Shown here piece by piece: positions 55,704 through 62,168 of a stretch of DNA of 64,000 bases. The stretch comes from Opitutaceae bacterium (GTDB taxonomy: Bacteria; Verrucomicrobiota; Verrucomicrobiia; Opitutales; Opitutaceae), in assembly GCA_028284385.1 (NCBI GenBank), contig JANQRT010000072.1, positions 1 through 64,000 of the forward strand, written 5' to 3'. The notes under the pieces were generated by a model. The model saw only the letters and a list, made by a program, of their open reading frames with translations, was not told the DNA's origin and searched no databases. A program made the translations under genes and the position numbers. Numbering within the stretch: the stretch's first letter is position 1; each line of letters opens with the position of its first letter.

Positions 55704-55915
55704 CTGCGGCCGGCGCGTGCTCTCCGGACGAACTCGTCGTGGCTGATAGCCTCGACCGAACGAGATTCTAGATCAGCATCTCGCTTCAAAACCTCTTGAT
55801 CGTCAGGTCCTTGTGGCTGATCATCGAGAGTGTGTAGCAAGTGGGCGAGTAGACCCGCTCTGTCTTCGCGAGAGAGTTCGTCTGCTTGCTTCTGGATGTC
55901 TGCTAGTCTCACCAT
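55700..55915 (-). CDS. Antitoxin of the RelB/addiction module component type
   Basis: 71 aa acidic/basic helical protein: LADIQKQADELSREDRAGLLAHLLHTLDD matches the PF09720-like addiction-module component (Unstab_antitox), with an acidic middle and an Arg-rich end. Neutralises the toxin encoded immediately downstream (4-base overlap). The two together form one cassette. Confidence 0.88.
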   Translation of the reverse strand: MVRLADIQKQADELSREDRAGLLAHLLHTLDDQPQGPDDQEVLKRDADLESRSVEAISHDEFVRRARAGRR

Positions 55916-55961
55916 GGTTTCAGTCTACTTCTTGGCCAGGTTTCCGCAAGCCTTCGTTTTC

Positions 55962-56030
55962 GCCGAACGCCAAGCCTACTTGCAAGTGGCAGCGGAGCTG
56001 TCAGGAGTTGAATAAGACGACTTGTTTGCT
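55962..56030 (-). repeat. Weak attC candidate
   Basis: GCCGAAC at 55962 and GTTTGCT at 56024 in the 160-base spacer between the antitoxin and amidohydrolase-stub genes. Base pairing of the arms is poor, so it may be degraded. Confidence 0.3.
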
Positions 56031-56075
56031 TCTAGTTCTTTCATTGGGCTACAAGATTAACTGCTTTTTGCTGCG

Positions 56076-56300
56076 TCACAGCGAAGCTTGGTAGATCAGT
56101 TTTCCGTTCCTGAAGGTATAGCGTACGTTCGCAAGAACGCGAACGTCGTGCAATGGGTCTCCGTTCAAGACAACGAGATCACAGACGAATCCGGGAGCGA
56201 TCCGCCCGAGCTGTTCTTCTAGCTCAGAATGCGTTTGACCAACTATTGAGTGAGCCAAACTGCAAAGAAGAACAGCGAAACCGACAACAGTAGGATTCAT
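56076..56300 (-). CDS. Secreted stub of an amidohydrolase (signal peptide plus C-terminal end)
   Basis: 74 aa. Residues 1-28 are a signal peptide (FAVLLCSLAHSIVGQ). Residues 31-74, LGRIAPGFVCDLVVLNGDPLHDVRVLANVRYTF...GKLIY in outline, match the C-terminal beta-strand block of imidazolonepropionase/prolidase-type amidohydrolases, normally at the end of a 400-aa protein. All metal ligands and the barrel are missing. Either an internal deletion in frame, or a small exported fragment kept as a cassette. No activity expected. Confidence 0.6.
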   Translation of the reverse strand: MNPTVVGFAVLLCSLAHSIVGQTHSELEEQLGRIAPGFVCDLVVLNGDPLHDVRVLANVRYTFRNGKLIYQASL

Positions 56301-56381
56301 GTCATAAAAAATGAATACAGGGCTCTAATCGACTTTCAACTCCGGATAAAAGATGGATATCTTTTGTCATCCAATTTCTTC

Positions 56382-56451
56382 AGTTAACGACTAGCTGACT
56401 CGATCGGGACCGGCGAAGCTGGTGCCCATCGAATCAAGCAACTGGTTCGCT
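56382..56451 (-). repeat. attC site (70 bp)
   Basis: AGTTAAC at 56382 and GTTCGCT at 56445. The core GCTGACTCGATCGGGACC pairs with GGTGCCCATCGAATCAAGC, leaving extrahelical bases. It aligns without gaps to the site at 58441 over all 70 positions with about 53 identities. It ends 6 bases before the HEPN-like gene stop. Confidence 0.8.
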
Positions 56452-56456
56452 TTCTC

Positions 56457-56957
56457 TTATAAAGCTGAGTTCCATTGGTTTATGATCTCATCGAATCTAT
56501 TCTTCAATTCTTCAGAAGGTAATCGATGCTTTGTTTCTTTGTTCTCTATTTCGACGTACTCCCAAGATGTATGCATGTATTCAGTGCCGTGTGCAAAATC
56601 ATTTCTCAAGCTTTGGAGCCAATCCAAATTACTATACATTTCGGGAGTTATGTCTATGAATCCGAATTTATCATTTAGTTTCCTAAAGAGCTGTTTCTTC
56701 TTTTCGAAACTATCCTTAATTGATTTCAAAAAAGTCTCAGCAAGGAATGTGGAGACTTCCTCATCGTCACAAAATGCTCTGATCGATTCTGTAATTTTAT
56801 CTTCGAGTTGGGTAACCTCGTGGATTACGTGTCCGCGAAAAGCCGCTACATAAGTTCTTGCTGCTTGAAGTTTGTCGAAATCTGGATTGTCACCGCTTCC
56901 TTCTTCGCCGATGAGGTTGAAAGTAGTGTACCTTGGCTTGTAAGTCCAATCATCCAT
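56457..56957 (-). CDS. HEPN-like hypothetical protein
   Basis: Start at the ATG at 56957 (MDDWTYKPRY) preferred; an ATG upstream at 56978 lies inside the neighbouring attC. About 166 aa, helical, with a segment LRNDFAHG that provides the R-x4-6-H motif of HEPN ribonucleases/nucleotidyl-binding proteins. The rest (RAFCDDEEVSTFLAETFLKSIK) resembles no named family. Whether it has RNase activity is open. Confidence 0.55.
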   Translation of the reverse strand: MDDWTYKPRYTTFNLIGEEGSGDNPDFDKLQAARTYVAAFRGHVIHEVTQLEDKITESIRAFCDDEEVSTFLAETFLKSIKDSFEKKKQLFRKLNDKFGFIDITPEMYSNLDWLQSLRNDFAHGTEYMHTSWEYVEIENKETKHRLPSEELKNRFDEIINQWNSAL

Positions 56958-57031
56958 TTTAGCGTCTCTATGATACAAGAGTGCAAGGAGCGGGGCAACT
57001 GTAACGAATTGTATCCATAAAATGGTTAACT
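56957..57031 (-). repeat. attC site (about 75 bp)
   Basis: Right motif GTTAACT at 57025; left motif degenerate (TTTTAGC at 56957). A perfect 7-base stem, GATACAA (56972) with TTGTATC (57009). Its right half (ATTGTATCCATAAAATGGTTA) matches that of the site at 54993-55079. It sits between the HEPN-like gene start and the 57033 gene stop. Confidence 0.65.
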
Positions 57032-57032
57032 A

Positions 57033-57647
57033 TTAGTTATTTCTTTTATGGGTCTTCCCAGCTTTCACGAGGTATTGCATAAATTCGACTCCAAATAGAG
57101 TGATTTTCACGGTGTCTCTCTCAAGTAACACCAAGTTTGAGTTCTTCAGGTAACCAAAGTATCTTTCGAACTCGTGGCCACTTAGATTGGGATTAGAGGG
57201 GACAACGGTCTCTTCATACCATTTCCTGATCTTCTCGATCTTCAATCCTTGAGCTGCCGCATTTAGCTCTACGAGGAACTCCAACTGACTCCCAAAAATC
57301 GTAAGTGATATTCTTTCGCAGCTGGCATTGATTTCAGAGGCAGCAAGAGCTCTTACAAGCAGCTTATTCTGCTCTGCTTCACTGACCACGCCTCGATCTT
57401 GTAGCTGCTTTCTAATCATCTCTTCTTGTTCAATTAAAACCGGACTTCGCGAATATTCGTCAAACTGCTTTTCGAAGGTCTCTGCACTTTCAGTTGCAGA
57501 ATTAGTTTGAGGATCGGAGAGCGAGACACCTTTCCCGTCGATACTCTTAATTCGTGGAAAAAGGCTGCGAATCTCTTTTCTGAAGAGAGTAGAAAAGAAG
57601 ATGGCAAACAGCAGAACTGCAGATGCTATGACTATTGTTTTTTCCAT
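57033..57647 (-). CDS. Membrane-anchored hypothetical protein
   Basis: Start at the ATG at 57647 (MEKTIVIASAVLLF), because the longer frame to 57677 runs through the attC at 57656. About 204 aa: one N-terminal membrane segment (3-21) then a soluble part with a coiled region (EKQFDEYSRSPVLIEQEEMIRKQL) and a C-terminal helical domain ending in SNLVLLERDTVKITLFGVEFM, reminiscent of winged-helix ends. Family not recognised. A+T-rich. Confidence 0.6.
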   Translation of the reverse strand: MEKTIVIASAVLLFAIFFSTLFRKEIRSLFPRIKSIDGKGVSLSDPQTNSATESAETFEKQFDEYSRSPVLIEQEEMIRKQLQDRGVVSEAEQNKLLVRALAASEINASCERISLTIFGSQLEFLVELNAAAQGLKIEKIRKWYEETVVPSNPNLSGHEFERYFGYLKNSNLVLLERDTVKITLFGVEFMQYLVKAGKTHKRNN

Positions 57648-57655
57648 TCTTCTAT

Positions 57656-57716
57656 GCCCAACGTAGAGCTCTGGCACGGCGCGTTAGCGACGTTGACCAG
57701 AAGCGAATTGTTGGGC
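57656..57716 (-). repeat. Textbook attC site (61 bp)
   Basis: GCCCAAC (57656-57662) and GTTGGGC (57710-57716) fit RYYYAAC and GTTRRRY exactly and are perfect complements. Inner arms AGCTCTGG and CCAGAAGC pair with one extra base, the usual extrahelical T feature. The Stf0 gene stops inside it, and the next gene starts 8 bases to its left. Confidence 0.9.
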
Positions 57717-58430
57717 TTGGTTCTTTTGTTTAAGGTAACTCTGTTTCCATGATTCAGAAAGTCTGTTCGATTGCTTACGAAGCTGACTATCCTGCAGACG
57801 TCCTTGAAACTGGAAATCAATTCCGATGTGCTTCAGGACTCCATTCACGACAGTTTCGTAGTTCTCTATTAAATCTTCATATTTGACTATATACGGCTGC
57901 TTTTCAACCGCCTGAAAATACGCCCTCCACTCAATTTCATTTTTTTCGATTTCGGAATAAATTCGATCGATTTCCTCAAAGTCGAAGACCAATTCATCTT
58001 CTTTCGGTAGATCTTCGTCACATTCGACAGTCCATATAAAATTTTGGTAGGCCTTGTGCAATGAGACTGCTTGTGCAGCCTTATCTCCTCTAGTCATCCA
58101 GACATATTTCAACTCGCCAAATGTCTCTTCGAGAATCTCGTATCGGCCAACATGTCTAGTTTCAGGAACTTCCGAGAGCAGTTGGTAGATATCATCGAAA
58201 TACTGCATCATGACTTTGACGCCCCAAATTCCGTTCTTGCTCTGAGTTTCATTTTTCAGGTGGGAAAGATACTTCTCTGTGCCTTCTGTTTTCCATTTTT
58301 CTTTCCAGCGAGGCACATGCATATGCCCAAAGTATTCGTCAGGCCTTCCGGCAAGTCCTGTCTTCTTAAGCGCCTCGCACAGAAGATTTGTTCCTGTTCT
58401 TGGTGTGGCGCAGATGAAATAGGGAGTCAT
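57684..58430 (-). CDS. Stf0-family sulfotransferase
   Basis: 248 aa. The PAPS-binding loop FICATPRTGTNLLCEAL is at the N-terminus, followed by AGRPDEYFG and WMTRGDKAAQAVSLHKA, motifs of trehalose 2-sulfotransferase-like (Stf0) enzymes. Cytoplasmic; acceptor unknown. The last residues (QQFASGQRR) are encoded by the attC at 57656. Start 10 bases from the attC at 58441. PAPS would come from sulfate assimilation (cysH lies 9 kb away, though this is not a functional link). Confidence 0.88.
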   Translation of the reverse strand: MTPYFICATPRTGTNLLCEALKKTGLAGRPDEYFGHMHVPRWKEKWKTEGTEKYLSHLKNETQSKNGIWGVKVMMQYFDDIYQLLSEVPETRHVGRYEILEETFGELKYVWMTRGDKAAQAVSLHKAYQNFIWTVECDEDLPKEDELVFDFEEIDRIYSEIEKNEIEWRAYFQAVEKQPYIVKYEDLIENYETVVNGVLKHIGIDFQFQGRLQDSQLRKQSNRLSESWKQSYLKQKNQAQQFASGQRR

Positions 58431-59139
58431 TATTCTTTTTGCCTAACGTCTTGCTGACTCGATCGGGACCGGCGTAGCTGGTACCGATTGAGTCGAGCAC
58501 TTTGTTAGAATTGCTTTTTATTGTTGAAAGTAATTCGTAGGCTATCTGCCTAATCGCGGGAAAAGTAGGGACATTATCATACCCTCTACGGATACCAGAA
58601 TTAATCCCAACAAGTGTTGACCCGCCAGACCAGGAGTGGCGAAACGCATCATACTTTTCTTCAACTTCAGAGTCAAAATGGGCTCCGCCATCTTTATTAG
58701 CAACGGAAAGAATTATATCCTTTCTAGTTAAAGAATGTTCATTCGATCTGAAAACTACTTCTTTCTCCCACCATTCTGAAAATTTCAATTCATTGCATTC
58801 CTGAGGCTTCTCGAAATACCTTTCATCACACAAAGGCCAGTATTTAGCTTCCCCTCCGACGCCGTCTTTCACTCCAACATGGATTCTTCGTACGATGCCA
58901 AGATGCACTGGATCGCGATCACTGCTTGTATTCGTACTAATGTACTTTGCATCTTTCTTTCCTAGATGAGTCAGCAGTGAGGTGCTCCGGCGCGTGTCGT
59001 GAACGAGCACTCGAATCGATGTGCTTATTGGTAGAGCCAATATTTCTTTTTCATCGCGATCATAGTATTCGCACAGAGCCTGAAGCAGTTCCAAGAATTC
59101 ATCATACTTTGCGACAAGCGGGTTACTTACTATGCTCAT
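58366..59139 (-). CDS. Hypothetical protein, reading through an attC site
   Basis: 257 aa. KYDEFLELLQALCEYYDRDEKEILAL at the start, central KDGVGGEAKYWPLCDE and RKDIILSVANKDGGAHFDSEVEEKYDAF, no membrane segment. The G-G-A-H-F-D segment recalls a metal-binding site of iron/2OG-like folds but I do not claim it. Unusually, the frame passes through the entire attC at 58441-58510 and overlaps the next gene's start by 65 bases, so about 45 C-terminal residues are site-encoded and probably dispensable. Start 6 bases from the attC at 59145. Confidence 0.65.
   Translation of the reverse strand: MSIVSNPLVAKYDEFLELLQALCEYYDRDEKEILALPISTSIRVLVHDTRRSTSLLTHLGKKDAKYISTNTSSDRDPVHLGIVRRIHVGVKDGVGGEAKYWPLCDERYFEKPQECNELKFSEWWEKEVVFRSNEHSLTRKDIILSVANKDGGAHFDSEVEEKYDAFRHSWSGGSTLVGINSGIRRGYDNVPTFPAIRQIAYELLSTIKSNSNKVLDSIGTSYAGPDRVSKTLGKKNNDSLFHLRHTKNRNKSSVRGA
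58441..58510 (-). repeat. attC site (70 bp)
   Basis: GCCTAAC at 58441 (perfect RYYYAAC) and GTTAGAA at 58504 (six of seven). The core GCTGACTCGATCGGGACC pairs with GGTACCGATTGAGTCGAGC, with a single extrahelical C. Gap-free alignment to the site at 56382. Confidence 0.88.
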
Positions 59140-59144
59140 TTCAT

Positions 59145-59217
59145 TTCTAACGCTAAGTGGTAGCGATGACCGCCGAGCGGAGCGAGGTGGGCATTGCTAC
59201 ACACGCTTTGTTCGAAC
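59145..59217 (-). repeat. attC site (about 72 bp)
   Basis: TTCTAAC and GTTCGAA at the ends. The stem GTGGTAGCGATG pairs with CATTGCTACACAC with one extra base. It lies within 7 bases of the neighbouring gene start on one side and stop on the other. Position accuracy about one base. Confidence 0.75.
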
Positions 59218-59223
59218 TGTTTT

Positions 59224-59610
59224 TCATTTCTCTTTCAGCTCCAGCTTTTCGATTCTTAGGTTTGCATTGTTTTCGTCGACCCATGGCTTGCAGCGTTCTA
59301 GAAGATCGAACGCCTCAGCTGAAGAACTAGGATGGATATCGACTATAATTGTAGTATTTTCTTTTGCTGCCAGTGGGCATTCGGCTGCAAAGTCTTTGCT
59401 GCGTATGAAGCCCAAATAACCTTTCATTTTCTCTAACAGTCTTTTTTGGGAGTGTTCGTCTGACTGTAGTGGTTTCGCAACTATGATGTGAAAGTCCGCA
59501 CCTCCATCTTTTCGTACTCCCCAGTTATCGATGTACCCCAAAGCAGGAATCGCGTGATCAGGTTCGTCGTACGTCGACTCGAAGTCGTTATGCATGAAAG
59601 TCTCGGTCAT
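59224..59610 (-). CDS. DUF6572-like hypothetical protein
   Basis: 128 aa. The C-terminal part, RLLEKMKGYLGFIRSKDFA and IIVDIHPSSSAEAFDLLERC, recalls the small DUF6572 family (helix with YL-x-F-I-x-S, then a beta-strand segment). A segment YIDNWGVRKDGGADFHIIVAKP precedes it. No catalytic motif. Promoter-proximal gene of the visible array. Start at 59610 or the Met six codons later. Confidence 0.6.
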   Translation of the reverse strand: MTETFMHNDFESTYDEPDHAIPALGYIDNWGVRKDGGADFHIIVAKPLQSDEHSQKRLLEKMKGYLGFIRSKDFAAECPLAAKENTTIIVDIHPSSSAEAFDLLERCKPWVDENNANLRIEKLELKEK

Positions 59611-59887
59611 CTAATTTTCGTCGAACAGTATTAATATGTGCAGTTCAGCTTCACATAGCGCGAAAAATTTTACACTGAAATTCTGACTTATAAGTGTAAA
59701 AGACTGCGTTTTTATATCTTTGCAATTTCTCCTTCTCCCTCTGAAACGAGAAAAAATGGAGGAATGCTATGTGAAGTGTTTTACCATTTTCGGCGCTCGG
59801 ACGAATCGCGTAGTCTTTTACAATTTGGGAGAATCGAGTAATGGCAAAAGCTTCGAGTGCCACGACTCCCGTCATGTCGGCTCGATC
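59611..59887. other. Spacer with interleaved inverted repeats
   Basis: CTTCACATAGC (59649-59659) is perfectly repeated in inverse at 59766-59776, and TGTAAAAGACTGCG (about 59695) in inverse with one mismatch at about 59808-59821. The order is A-B-A'-B', not a simple palindrome. The 74-codon minus frame here (59651-59875) looks non-coding. This may be the promoter-proximal end of the cassette array; no attI was recognised. Confidence 0.45.
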
Positions 59888-60427
59888 TCAGCCGGTCTTT
59901 GGCTTCGAAATGATAAAGATTATAATGCCGAAGAGGTATTCGATAATCGCTCCGGTGTAGGCTCCTGCCATTACAGGGGCCTTCAATATCGCCAGTGGAA
60001 AGGCGAATACGGCTAAGGCTGCTCCGAAAAGCCAATAGATCTTCATTCCATAAATGGTCACGAAAGTGAAGTAGCGGCCTCCTATAACCAGAAGCATGGC
60101 CGGGAAAAACAGTTCTACTTTATACATGGCCGCTCCAATGGCGATGGGTATGGAAAGCAGCATCCAAAACGTTCCTTGAATGGCTAGCGGAGCCAACGGA
60201 TTGCCTTTCTGGTGCTTTCCCGATCTTCCAACGAGTTTGCTCAAGACCACAGAGAGCGGAAAGATCAGGGTGCCTCCAAAGACGAGCGTCAGTATCCCGG
60301 CTTTCGGATTGGCGAAGGTGGCCACAATCGCAGCAGCAAGCCAAGCGGTGGCCGAGGAAACGGCGCCAGTAGCGCCACCGAAGTAGGCTTCTCGCATGTC
60401 GCGTTGAGCATCGGAAATAGAGTCCAT
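59888..60427 (-). CDS. DUF7010-like membrane protein
   Basis: 179 aa with about six membrane segments. Start region SDAQRDMREAYFGGATG and central LVGRSGKHQKGNPLAPLAIQGTFWMLLSIP match, from memory, a family labelled DUF7010. Function unknown. It could be the last or first cassette of the array, but no attC was seen around it, so I treat it as chromosomal. Confidence 0.7.
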   Translation of the reverse strand: MDSISDAQRDMREAYFGGATGAVSSATAWLAAAIVATFANPKAGILTLVFGGTLIFPLSVVLSKLVGRSGKHQKGNPLAPLAIQGTFWMLLSIPIAIGAAMYKVELFFPAMLLVIGGRYFTFVTIYGMKIYWLFGAALAVFAFPLAILKAPVMAGAYTGAIIEYLFGIIIFIISKPKTG

Positions 60428-60501
60428 AGCGTTTTCTGTTTTTGGGGTTTAACGATGAAATTTTTTTTGGATACCAACACGTTTAGACAAAGAACCTGAC
60501 G

Positions 60502-60540
60502 CTATAGGCTTTGCAACAAACGTTGAGCCTCGTCGCCCGT
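60502..60540 (-). pseudogene. Remnant copy of the valS 3' end
   Basis: On the minus strand the 12 codons before the stop read GDEAQRLLQSL, matching the true ValS end RDEIQRLLQSL at 62169 (9 of the last 10 residues). The codons differ mostly at synonymous positions, so it is not a recent duplication but a fragment of a diverged valS. The sulfatase gene lies between the two copies. Confidence 0.55.
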
Positions 60541-60547
60541 TTGGCAG

Positions 60548-62053
60548 CTAGCTGTTTTCCAGGGGCTTCTGAGGTCGAAAGCGATCGTATTCAGGGTTGA
60601 TGCATTTCGCATCGCCCCACCTATCGTAGGTATAGCGAAGGTTGGGCTCGTCCTCGGGGTACTGCCCCTTGTCATCCGTTTCCTCGATCCATTCATTCAG
60701 TTGGGCCCGCATTTGCAGGAGCTGTCGTTGATATTTGGGGTCATCCGCAAGATTGCGCAGCTCATGGGGATCGTTATTGAGATCGTACAGTTCTTCGGCT
60801 GGACGGTGTTCTCTCCAGAAGCGGGCCTGTTCATCCGTAAGCGCTCCCTTGTCGAAAAGTTCTTCCATCCGCTTCATGTAATCGCGACCATGGCGGTAGT
60901 TGAGCTGCATATACGGTCGGTCGGGCATGAAGTTGCGAATGTATTTAATGCCCTGATCGTTCCTAAGCGAGCGGACCCGGTCGATGGTGAAGTCCATGCG
61001 ATCCTTGGCTGCGATAACGAAGTCCCGTTTATAGTCGGGCGCGAAAAGATTCCTGCTGTCATACCAGTCGGGAATCTCGATTCCGCAGAGAGCTAGCGAA
61101 GTAGCGGAAATGTCGAGGGCGCTGATGAGATCCTTGCGGCGCTCGCCCTTGCTCCATTGCGCATATTTCTCCGGAGCCGAGACGATAAAGGGGACGTGCA
61201 AGCCACCTTCGTAGCAGAACTGCTTGTGGCGTGGCAAATAGCAGCCGTGGTCGCTGAAGCAAAAAACGATCGTATCCTCTAGAAGACCATCTTCCTCGAG
61301 TAGCCGCATGATTTCGCCGACCGCCCTGTCCGTTACGCGAACACAGTCATAATGGAGAGCCCAATGCTTCAGCATAAGCGGGTCCTTAGGATAGTAGGGC
61401 GGCATCCTGTCTGCCACATCCTCGGGGTCCAATCGCTCTGGCAAAGCATCCAGAGCTTCCTGATCAAACGCATACTTGCCCCCGGATAACTGCACCTGAC
61501 CAAAGAAAGGTTTATTCCGGTCCTCCAGCTCGCGCCATGGCGCTCTTCGGTTTTCGCTCACCTGCTGCATGCTGTAAAGCTTCTGGCGATCGTAAGTGAA
61601 GTTGTAGTGATCCTTGCCCTGGTTAAAGGTGCTGTAGCCGTTATTCCTGAAAATCTCCGGCAGGGTGTTCCCACGTAAGTATTCGGGAAGAAGAATAGGA
61701 GTGTTCTCATTGTAAGCGCTGTTGTGGTTATGAGCCCCAATGGTAGTCTGCATGCGCCCGGTAATGATAGCGCTGCGACAGGGAGAACACACGGGAGCGG
61801 TCACAAAACACTTTTCGAATAGAGCCCCCTGCGAGGCCAGGCGGTCCATGTTTGGGGTGGGCACTGTCGGGTCTCCGTAACTTCCAAGAAACGGATTCAT
61901 ATCCTCGATATAGATCCACAGGACGTTGGGGCGTTTCGCCTTTTGGGACTGCTCTGCGGCATCCAGGAAAGTAAGTCCTGTCGATACAGAAAGAATTAGA
62001 GCCCATGCGATTCTTAAACAATGTCGCTTCGAATGTTTCATTCCGGATTTCAT
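60548..62053 (-). CDS. Secreted sulfatase (formylglycine type)
   Basis: 501 aa. Signal peptide about 5-32 (start may be the Met at 62041). Catalytic motif CSPCRSAIITG (C-x-P-x-R, where Cys becomes formylglycine) near residue 95; metal ligands in IYIEDMNPF and SDHGCYLPRHKQF; HN-x-N-S-A-Y and KDHYNFTYD typical of the S1 family group containing heparan N-sulfatase-like enzymes. Probably releases sulfate from algal or animal polysaccharide. Between valS and a valS remnant. Confidence 0.92.
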   Translation of the reverse strand: MKSGMKHSKRHCLRIAWALILSVSTGLTFLDAAEQSQKAKRPNVLWIYIEDMNPFLGSYGDPTVPTPNMDRLASQGALFEKCFVTAPVCSPCRSAIITGRMQTTIGAHNHNSAYNENTPILLPEYLRGNTLPEIFRNNGYSTFNQGKDHYNFTYDRQKLYSMQQVSENRRAPWRELEDRNKPFFGQVQLSGGKYAFDQEALDALPERLDPEDVADRMPPYYPKDPLMLKHWALHYDCVRVTDRAVGEIMRLLEEDGLLEDTIVFCFSDHGCYLPRHKQFCYEGGLHVPFIVSAPEKYAQWSKGERRKDLISALDISATSLALCGIEIPDWYDSRNLFAPDYKRDFVIAAKDRMDFTIDRVRSLRNDQGIKYIRNFMPDRPYMQLNYRHGRDYMKRMEELFDKGALTDEQARFWREHRPAEELYDLNNDPHELRNLADDPKYQRQLLQMRAQLNEWIEETDDKGQYPEDEPNLRYTYDRWGDAKCINPEYDRFRPQKPLENS

Positions 62054-62168
62054 ATAGGGGTTACCAGACTCGATCCGCAGGCAACGTTAGCTAAGTTACT
62101 TTGACTGTCTAATACTTTTGCAGGCCTAGCAGAGAAGGGCGCTAAGCCTCCCTACCCTAAACAAAAGC

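Larger units (their letters stand above)
52060..59650 (-). mobile_element. Integron-type gene-cassette array (attC cluster without integrase)
   Basis: About 12 short genes, all minus strand, with unrelated functions, each followed by an imperfect palindrome of 57-87 bases. Six palindromes are well supported as attC (57656, 58441, 56382, 59145, 54993, 56957); others are weaker. Genes start 6-10 bases from one attC and stop inside or within 7 bases of the next, as in integron cassettes. Several genes are A+T-richer than the flanks. No tyrosine recombinase of IntI type is present in 64 kb, so the integrase is either outside or lost. No attI or Pc promoter was recognised at the promoter-proximal end (about 59650). 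Confidence 0.8.

Noticed and set aside
55410..59139. Phage-defence island (toxin, HEPN-like, unknowns)
   Set aside because: Apart from one TA pair and a weak HEPN motif there is no nuclease, helicase or sensor system; the cassette array explains the grouping better.
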